Shown here piece after piece: positions 56,001 to 64,000 of a DNA stretch of 64,000 nucleotides. Both the position numbers and the translations under genes were made by a program. Numbering within the stretch: the stretch's first letter is position 1; each line of letters opens with the position of its first letter. The notes under the pieces were generated by a model, which searched no databases, was not told the origin of the DNA, and saw nothing but the letters and a program-made list of their open reading frames with translations. Origin of the DNA: Onchocerca volvulus (taxonomy: Eukaryota; Nematoda; Chromadorea; Rhabditida; Onchocercidae); the NCBI GenBank assembly GCA_000499405.2, contig HG738138.1, positions 10,290,888 through 10,354,887 on the forward strand. Direction: 5' to 3'.

Positions 56001-56640
56001 TATGAAGTGCTTAACAGATCATATTTTGCTGTCCATGTAATATCCATATTTTACTGCAATTTCTACTTTATCAGGTTTTCCTTTCGAGAACGTTTAAAAA
56101 TTTCTCATTCCTGATAATTCATGTTTTTTTAAGTTATTAACTGGAAAATGAAGGGATTAACAGTCAAAGACTCAGGAATAAGAGCGCGAAGAGGAAAATC
56201 ATTCTGAAAAGATTTCAAATGCTTTGCACTAATTTAGGGTCGAAAGCAGTACAGCGACTCATGTGGGGTGGTATAACATCACAAACTGTTTGTTGTGAAC
56301 ATATTTTTATTGTAATGCCATTTTGACAGCATCCTCTTCTGATGAACAACTATAGCGATGGCCATTGGTCACATTTGTTAGCATTTTTATCCTTTTGATC
56401 ACTGTCAATGTAATTACAAGTTACTATCCGTATCATTTAGAAAAGAAATAGAGTATGCATGAGATAAATTCGCCCCACTTATCCCTCAAAACTCCATTCC
56501 ATTCTCATACAAGACCACATGATATCAAATCGTTAGTACGCGAATTACTGATACATGTTGTTAACGTGCATTTCTATTGTTTTGAAACAAGTTCTCTCTT
56601 TGTGAACCATTGTGATAATAAACGCTATATTTCAGATTAA
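53059..56640. other. Divergent intergenic spacer between the M3 homologue and WDR26
   Basis: About 3.6 kb with no ORF showing a known motif. A dinucleotide AT repeat lies near 54326-54344. A TACTTAG acceptor-like site ends (minus strand) at 53079, 20 bases before the M3 ATG. Promoters of both genes are expected here. Confidence 0.5.
56630..56635 (+). promoter_or_regulatory. Candidate trans-splice acceptor, WDR26 gene
   Basis: ATATTTCAG ends at 56635, five bases before the ATG at 56641. This is a strong nematode acceptor with no need for an upstream exon. Confidence 0.55.
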
Positions 56641-59600
56641 ATGTCGGAACATGGCCAAGCAGTTCAAAACATTTCTGATGATGAGACAGCGGAACAGTAT
56701 TCGAATCCAGTGATACCACAGGAACAATCCATGAATCAATCAGCAGCGGTTGCAGGAAGTGATGATCCAATGAATTCTGGTGCCCACAATCCCACCGTCT
56801 TCAGCGCAACGTCAACATATGCAATAGAACTCGCAACACCATTACTATCGTACCTCAGGCGCAGGCGGATCATCGCGCTGCACTGCAACAACTCACAAGC
56901 ACCGAGGTACCACGGCAGCGACAACAGACGGTCTCACGATGAACGATGCAGCCCATACGACAGCATATGGAAACAGTACTTACAGCGTCTGTATCTCTCT
57001 TCCGCTCGACGAACGCAATACGTAATGTCCCTATCGTGCTCTTTCTTCCTCCGTTCCTCTGTTCTCCTTTCTTAAACATGCATACATACATACATGATAT
57101 GCGAAATACACAGATGCGCACGTGTCTTGACAAACATAAATAGATACACATAGGCAAATACACACACCACACTACACGAGCAGATAGACAGACGGACACG
57201 CACTCATAGGATAAGAAGGATAGAGAAAGCGAGATAAGGGGAGCGAGTATTTGACGCGTTCTCTAAAACGCATCACTACGCTCTACGCAGTGTTTACGAT
57301 TTTGTTATGCTTGTTTGCGTGGAAGTTGACGTTGTAAAGTAGTGCTTCGGCCAATGAGTTATTTCCAGTGATGTGAATTCTATGGAGAAGTAAGTAGTAA
57401 GGACGAGTAGCGTCCGAAGAAAGGTTGGTTAACCAGAATGTTTGCATAGTAGCTGAACAGAGACATCAACGCTACGGTCACTTGTACTACCATAGAAGCA
57501 GATAACTTGCTATGTATCCTAAATTGTGGGATTTTGTTTCATGTATTGGGAATTTAGTGATATTTAATTGACAATTCTCAAGTCCCATAAGCATTGGCTT
57601 CCAAACGGCATATTGTTGGGCTACCGGATTTATTGCATCAAGTTGATTTTAATGATATTGATGATGAATGGTAGTGATAACATAGCTGTAATAGCCAAAA
57701 TTTGCTAGGGCTGCTTATGATTCTGGAGAAACCTAATAATGGTATAAGTTCAAGTTTGCTTTTGGTGGTTCTGTTCCAGGAAACACAAATACGTCTGAGA
57801 TAGAGTTGAGAGAAAAGGATGAGCTGTGGTTGTTAAATCGAATTCTGTAATTGCGAATTTTAAAATTCGCTAACTGCTCTCTCATTTTACTCCAGAATTG
57901 TTTCACATGTGTGAGTGAAGGAAAACTCTTCGTCGTGAATCATCTCAGTATTTGTTCTTTGCAATATAATAATTCCTAGATTTCCATGTTGTGTGATTGG
58001 AACTTTTTATGTCTTGCGGAGAGAATGGTTATAGAAGTTGACAGGCTACGAAGGATTTGCTCATTCGTCCTTGGGTTCCTTCCTGCTCCTCGGAAATTTT
58101 CATAAAAAACTTTACAATCTGAAATCCATTTTTTTTTTTTTTTTTTCAAGAAAATGGGAAGTCGGTCAAGTGAGCAAATGCAGGTGACAGGTGACTTGAT
58201 CTAATCGAATAGTAGTAAAAATGAGTGTTTGTGCTTTCCCGAAGTTCGGTACTGAACTATGTTCCATTTCACTAGCAGGAAACGTGTAACAGTGGATATT
58301 TTGGCATTCCCTTTGGTGTATTGCGTATATTAGCTCTCTCTTTAGTTGTAGTTTTTCGAATCAAAAATAAGTCTATAATAAAGTCATTGTATTATTACTC
58401 TAGTGGCTAATATGTGAGATGATAGTGATAGATGAGTGTGGGTGACATCATATTATATCGGTAGCATGGATCATTAAATGGGATCAGTGGAGGGTATTTT
58501 AAGTAACTTATGTATGTAACTGAGTAGACTGCTCTACTTTAGGTAATTTATCATTTGCTCGCCCTTGCATCTTGTAATTCGTTGTGTGCAGCTAATCCAG
58601 GCCGTCTATTGAATCTTCGTATAACTCCACGGTAACCTAGTTCGATCTAAAATGGTAATTATTATTCATATATGTATTACTGATTAGTGGCTAACTCCAA
58701 AACTTGATAAATTCCACGTTACTTTAACACCAAAATGAGTAAGGCAGTGGAAGGTTATGTATAGAAAAGCTGGTCTCATATGTATATTGATATATGAAAT
58801 CACTTGTGATTTTGTTAATCAGTTTAAAATTTTTTATACACAAATGGATGGATTTGCAATAGTTTAGGCAGTCCATTTCGATTTATGTATAGTGTTTGGG
58901 TGAGCAAGGTAATAAAAGACTTATTTCAGAGTGGAGAATTGAGGCCTTCGACCTCATCTACGGGCACTGTGGAGCGTGGTGTGGAATACTCGCTGGCTGA
59001 CGCCGCAGACCAAGGTCCACCTGCGAAGAAACCAAGGCAAAATATTTTTCTAAAGCTTTTTTATTAACCCGATCAGTTATTGTAGTTAGATTTTTCTGTC
59101 AATATTATGAATTTGTAATTCATGATTGTCAAATTTAATCACTAATAGATTTGAATTCGTAGATGAGAAAAGGTGTGAAAGAGAAGGAAGGAATGCGTTT
59201 GGGAGAGTTCTGATTATCGAACGATTTGATGTAATTGAACGTTCATTTCGTTTTGAAAATATCCTATGGGACGCGAATCGGATTTATTTCTTTCAGGAGC
59301 ATGCAGTCAGCAGGAATTCAAGCACAGCAGCAGTCACCTCCAAAATCTGTTGGTCAACGCATAAAAGTAAATTTTTAAAGACTGATTCAAAACAATTGTT
59401 TAATGAGATAATTCATTAAAAGCAAATTCTTATGATGAAGCGTTATGATGATCCTTGGTAAGAATACTGAGAATTGTTCATTTTTTTTCATTGTTTTATC
59501 ATCCATTTTTCATTTGTAACATCAGTAATTTTAAGGAAACTTTACAAACATCGAAAAATCAATTATGTCGATCTCCAAATGTCGCTGATACGAGTCTCGT

Positions 59601-62600
59601 TTCGAGTCCGATGTCACCTCCTCCGCTTGGTGCTGCAGAAGTGAATACAATTCGCATCATCGGCCAGTATCTCAAAAATCTCGGGTTGCAGTATGTTATC
59701 AAACATATAATTCATTGTAATCATGTATAATTATATGATTAGATTTCCAATACTTGTGCAAAATTTAAATCATTCATTATTTAACGATAATTTCGACTGG
59801 TTATGTTGGTTTCTGTTGGTGATAACAGAATGAGCATATGTATGAACATGTTAATTAATGCAACCAACATTGCATTCCAAGTTTTCTTGAACTACATTTT
59901 ATTATTGAATTTTGTTGGAGAAATTCGTGTTTTCAGAGAAACCGTAGCGACGCTTTTTGCGGAAAGTGGATGTCGTCTTGAAGATACCTTAGCAGTACGT
60001 TTACGCGAATATATCATGGCAGGTGAATGGGATCATGCACTTGGTATTGTGGATAAGATGTCACCGTTTGTCACACATCTGAATTTATTACGCATTCGTG
60101 AGAAGTTGTACGAAGAAAAATTCGTTGATTTGTTGGGCAAAGAAAGGGTAATGTTTTATTTGCACTCGATGGATAAGAAGTTCGTATTTGATCATTTTTG
60201 TAAAGAACATTAAAGGATTTTCATTTTACTGTAAAAGACATTGAAGAATTGCTTTACTTTATTGTAAAATAATGAATTGTTCATCTTTGTTTTTTTTTTT
60301 TAAACATTTGAACATTCAAGGATTTATTTATTTCCGAAAAGGAATAATTTTTAGGTTCTGGAAGCACTCAGTTTATTAACAGTAGATTTTCCATCGGACC
60401 CTGCATTTTTTGACCGCCGAAATTTTCTTGCAACACTACTATATGTTGATCCAAAAGTAAATCAGATTTTTTGAATTAATCAAATACTTCATTGTTTTAC
60501 AGCAGTATTATATTTTGTCAGTATAAACTATTTCTGTTTGAAATGATATTTCTCTTATTTCTTTTTATGCCTACAGCAATAGATAAGGATATGTGGGAAT
60601 TATTTATTAAATATATTTTTTATTAGATCAATATCTAAAAATTCTCTTCAAATTCGAATTTAATCATCTAGAATTAAAAGAATACAGGATTGGGAGCATA
60701 TTTCTTCGGTTAAACATCTATTGTATTGCGATTAATTCTTGGCTAGTAATGATTTAGAGTGTAGACGTATGTGCGAAGACGGGAGCACATCGTACTGAAC
60801 GAGAAAGAAATGCATTGATAGCTGAAATCCAACAATTACTACCCACAACAGTCATGTTGCCTTGTAATAGGCTAGAAAAACTGCTCACGCAGTGTAAGCG
60901 TATGCCCTTTTTTTTTTTTTTTTTTTTTTACTATTTCCTGACTGCTGAATTGTTGTCTTTGACCACTTCTGGACTGGAATTAAGAATCGCATATGAAATT
61001 CATAAGTCTGCAATTTTTTCACTCTAGGCTAGTTGTTTTTGATTCTGTCATATTGTTGTTCTCTGCAATCAGCCTCGTGTAGTTTAATTTTTCAGTTATG
61101 TTTATGCTTTATAAAGAGATTTTTTCAAATGTTGCAGCTTGGAAGATGCAATGTCGCGAATGTTATCTTCATGTTAGAGAGGATTTCGATGTCTCCCCGG
61201 AATATATTTTGGAAGACCACCAGTGTGATTGGGATCACTTCCCTATGTTTACCTCGCAGGCATAACCTTACCTATCACACTAGATTGTCGTTTTTCTTTT
61301 TTCAAGAATTGGGCATATAAATCCATTTGATGAATTTATTTGTCCTCTCTGGCGTATATTCTTGAATCGATACCAATAACTCTCTAGCATTCTTCATTCT
61401 AACTTCAAATTATGTAATTGTAATGAAGAAAATACCTCAGTCATATGATTCCTTTCTTTTTGTTGGTTAAGATTATGCTTTTTTAGGTGTTAACAAAACA
61501 TACAGATGAGGTTTGGTGTGCGGCGTTTTCACGTTGTGGAAAATATTTGGCAACAGGTAGCAGATCCGGAGCAGCTCATATATGGAAAATAATTAATGAA
61601 GCTACCGTTGAACCGTATAAAGAACTTACTGGTGTGTTGCCTGTTTTAAAGTTTTTTTGTTCATATCTTGTCGTAAATTGTGGAATATAATCGTGTCTCC
61701 ACTTATCTTCACAAAGCTATTAGTGTTGTGATGGACAATATTTTAAGAAAACTCCGCAAACATTAGTACTGTGCACTTCCGTTTCTGATCCTGAAGAGAA
61801 GATTTCCAAGGAAGGCGTTTTGATAATCTTATATTTATATGGATTATTTAGTTTTCCTCTACGCATTCATCGCTTCTTTATAGCTATTTTTACGAATTCA
61901 GGAAGAAATAGTTCGTCGTTGCTGACTTGGAGTGATGATGGTGCCCTTCTAGCAGTAAGCGCTGCGGAGGGCCACCTTGCGGATGTTCACATTTACGATG
62001 TGCATAGTGGCATCACATTTTGTGTTATCGAAAACAGGGCCAATGATAGCACTGTTATGTCGTTTGTTCCGAATTCATCATTCAGTTATAGACTTGTTTG
62101 CGCTGATCAAATGGGACATTTTTGTCAATACGTATGTTTTTATGATGTTTTTGTTACTCAGGAATACGGTTGGATATCATGGATATTTTTATTGTTTAAT
62201 TTTTAGATTTGAATCACAAATCAATGTTTTGGTCAAAAAAAAAAATTGACCTTTTTTTTTTCCTTTTTATATGGCCCCAAATTAACACTCATATTAGAGA
62301 GAAATGATCTAGAAATTGTGGTTTCTTCATTTTCAGGCTTTGTCGAAGAACAGCGTGAAATCTGAAGGCAAGTTCGAAGGTTATAGGATCCGCGCTGTTC
62401 ATTGTCTCAGAAATGGATCAGTTTTAGCAGCAGATACTCACAACAGGTATCTGAAGTGGTTAAATTTCGTAAAACTTTCTCGTGAAGTAATTCCCTTTCA
62501 TAATTTTTATAAGGCCTTTAAAATTTAGCTCTAAGCATCTTGTAATTTTCAGAGTTCGCAGTTACCGATTTAGTGATGATTCTGAAGTAACACTTATCGA

Positions 62601-63432
62601 AGAACTAAGTCAGATTTCAACATTTGTGGTAGATAAGTCGGAGCGGCGTATTTTGATTGATACTAAATTGCACGGTTTGCGATTATGGGACTTAAGAACA
62701 CGAACTTTGATCAGGGCTTTCGTTGGTGCGCCGCATCAAGATTTCATTATTCATTCAACTTTTGGTGGTCCTGAACAATCGTATATCGCTACCGGTTCCA
62801 CAGGTACTCAATTCTTTGATAACTTTCTTCTATAATAAACTGGCATAATACGCAGTGTTTTGTGAATAATAGATCGACAATTCATGGATGTGTGGATAAT
62901 TTATCAGTTGTAGGTATTTTTCGCGAAGACATCTTTCGTATATGATCTTCCTTGGCAGTTATGAGGTCGATTTTATGTAGCCATTCTACTTAGTTTAATC
63001 AGTGTAACAGTAAGACTTGAAAGTTCTACCCGTTGTAGTCATAAACAATCATCTAATTTATCTTTAACAAAGAGTTTTTATAATCGAGTTTTTTTCAAAG
63101 AGGAAAAAGGATTTTATCGAGATGTTTTGTCTTTCTCTTCAAGAATTTTTTTATTATCAAAAAGGTCTCTGGTCTTTGGTTTGTATTTAGTTATTTTAGT
63201 GAGTTTCTTTTTTTGAACCAAAAAACTTAATGTATTTGCAGATGAATGTATATATGTATGGAAGCAGAGTTCCGAGGAATTGATAGCAAAATTGGCTGGG
63301 CATAATGCACGTGTGAATGCCGTGGCGTGGAATCCTAGGTTACCACAATTGGTTTCCTGCTCTGATGATTGTACAATTCGTATTTGGAGTCCACTTGTTG
63401 GCATTGATTCATCCACTATCCAGCAGAATTGA
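56641..63432 (+). CDS. WDR26: WDR26/GID7-like LisH-CTLH-WD40 protein
   Basis: Homologue of WDR26, the WD40 scaffold and substrate receptor of the CTLH/GID E3 ubiquitin ligase. Exons: 56641-57021, 58930-59036, 59297-59366, 59536-59690, 59937-60147, 60355-60456, 60758-60893, 61138-61259, 61487-61631, 61902-62131, 62337-62446, 62553-62803 and 63242-63432, phase-consistent, about 736 residues (human 661). LisH begins near residue 223 (IRIIGQYL..LGL), CTLH follows (WDHAL...LRIREKLYEEKF), then LPTTVMLP, and from about residue 429 WD40 blades (VLTKHTDEVW, LATGSR, GLRLWDLR, VNAVAWNP, IRIWSP). Two introns (after 59036 and 61259) have GC donors. The second is well supported because the flanking sequence aligns without a gap. 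The N-terminal exon is Ser/Gln-rich; its 3' boundary and its link over a 1.9-kb intron are tentative. Confidence 0.9.
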
Positions 63433-64000
63433 TGTTATAAGTTTCATTTTTATTATACTGCATTATATAATTAGGGTTGCTTTTGTGTATTTAATTTCAT
63501 TAAGCATTGCCTATTTGAACAGAAAATTGTGAACAAATAAATTATAACAGCTTGTGTAGAACAGTCATTGTATGAAAGTTTTGCGTTTTTTTTTTTTTTT
63601 TTTTTTATTGGGAACTCTATTATATTTTCCCCTCACTGCAAAATTACCTCACTCTGGCTAATGATTATTTGTTTTACATCATCCAGCGGTCAATACTCTT
63701 ATTTTCTTCGTAACTTCAGACACAAAACAATCAATAATTCATGTCATTGTTGTTATTGATTGCCCTTGGGATCACCAGTTATGTACACCATTTTGTTGGG
63801 ATTACCCAGTTTTAATGCTGTTCGTTTTTTTGTCACCCTTCTCATATTTCTATGTATCCATTATGCTAATAGAAGTCAATGATTGTGTTGTCTTTCTACT
63901 AGTTTTAGCAGTTTTACTCTGTATAAACCTAGTGGACCAGATTTTTAAATAGGAGGTATCATTTATGTGCATCCTGTGGTCCCACACCATTGCCATTTGT
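63433..64000. other. 3' flank of WDR26
   Basis: It contains the gene's poly(A) signal at 63536-63541 and a T run near 63586-63606. Short ORFs here are unsupported. Confidence 0.6.
63536..63541 (+). terminator. Poly(A) signal of WDR26
   Basis: AATAAA 104 bp after the stop codon at 63430-63432. Confidence 0.75.

Overview
Organism: this is animal nuclear DNA, and the signals point to a nematode, probably a filarial-type parasite. The sequence is very AT-rich with many long A/T runs. The genes have many short exons separated by mostly small introns with T-rich TTTCAG acceptors. Several first exons have an acceptor-like AG only a few bases before the ATG, as expected of spliced-leader trans-splicing. 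The species cannot be fixed from the window alone. I see no bacterial operon, phage, CRISPR array, rRNA or tRNA.

Layout, left to right: a C2H2 zinc-finger gene (minus, 4454 to about 621, probably running off the left edge); about 10 kb without a recognisable gene (4.5-14.6 kb); COP9 signalosome subunit 4 (minus, 14578-18254); a divergent 1-kb spacer; a 66-codon unknown ORF (19279-19479); the mitochondrial insertase COX18 (plus, to 21544); fibulin-1 with both C-type and D-type alternative 3' ends (minus, 22525-33299); a divergent 3.2-kb spacer; RNase H2 subunit B (plus, 36482-39053) followed 0.7 kb later by MSH2 (plus, 39764-45822); an M3-family oligopeptidase homologue that appears to have lost its zinc site (minus, 46450-53058); a divergent 3.6-kb spacer; and a WDR26/GID7-like LisH-CTLH-WD40 protein (plus, 56641-63432).

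Exon models were built by hand from reading phase, splice dinucleotides and remembered family architecture. For csn-4, fbl-1, RNase H2B and msh-2 every junction closes in phase from ATG to stop. For the other genes the unresolved ends or junctions are stated. The genes are housekeeping or developmental and do not form one pathway. The exception is the head-to-tail pair RNase H2B / MSH2, both concerned with genome maintenance (ribonucleotide excision and mismatch repair).

Most worth a second look: the M3 homologue whose HExxH and third zinc ligand are replaced; three inferred GC-AG introns in two genes; the phase-matched alternative 3' ends of fibulin-1, separated by a long intron carrying nested inverted repeats; and several compact hairpins in introns and intergenic DNA. 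I did not find a clear candidate for an entirely new multi-gene system.
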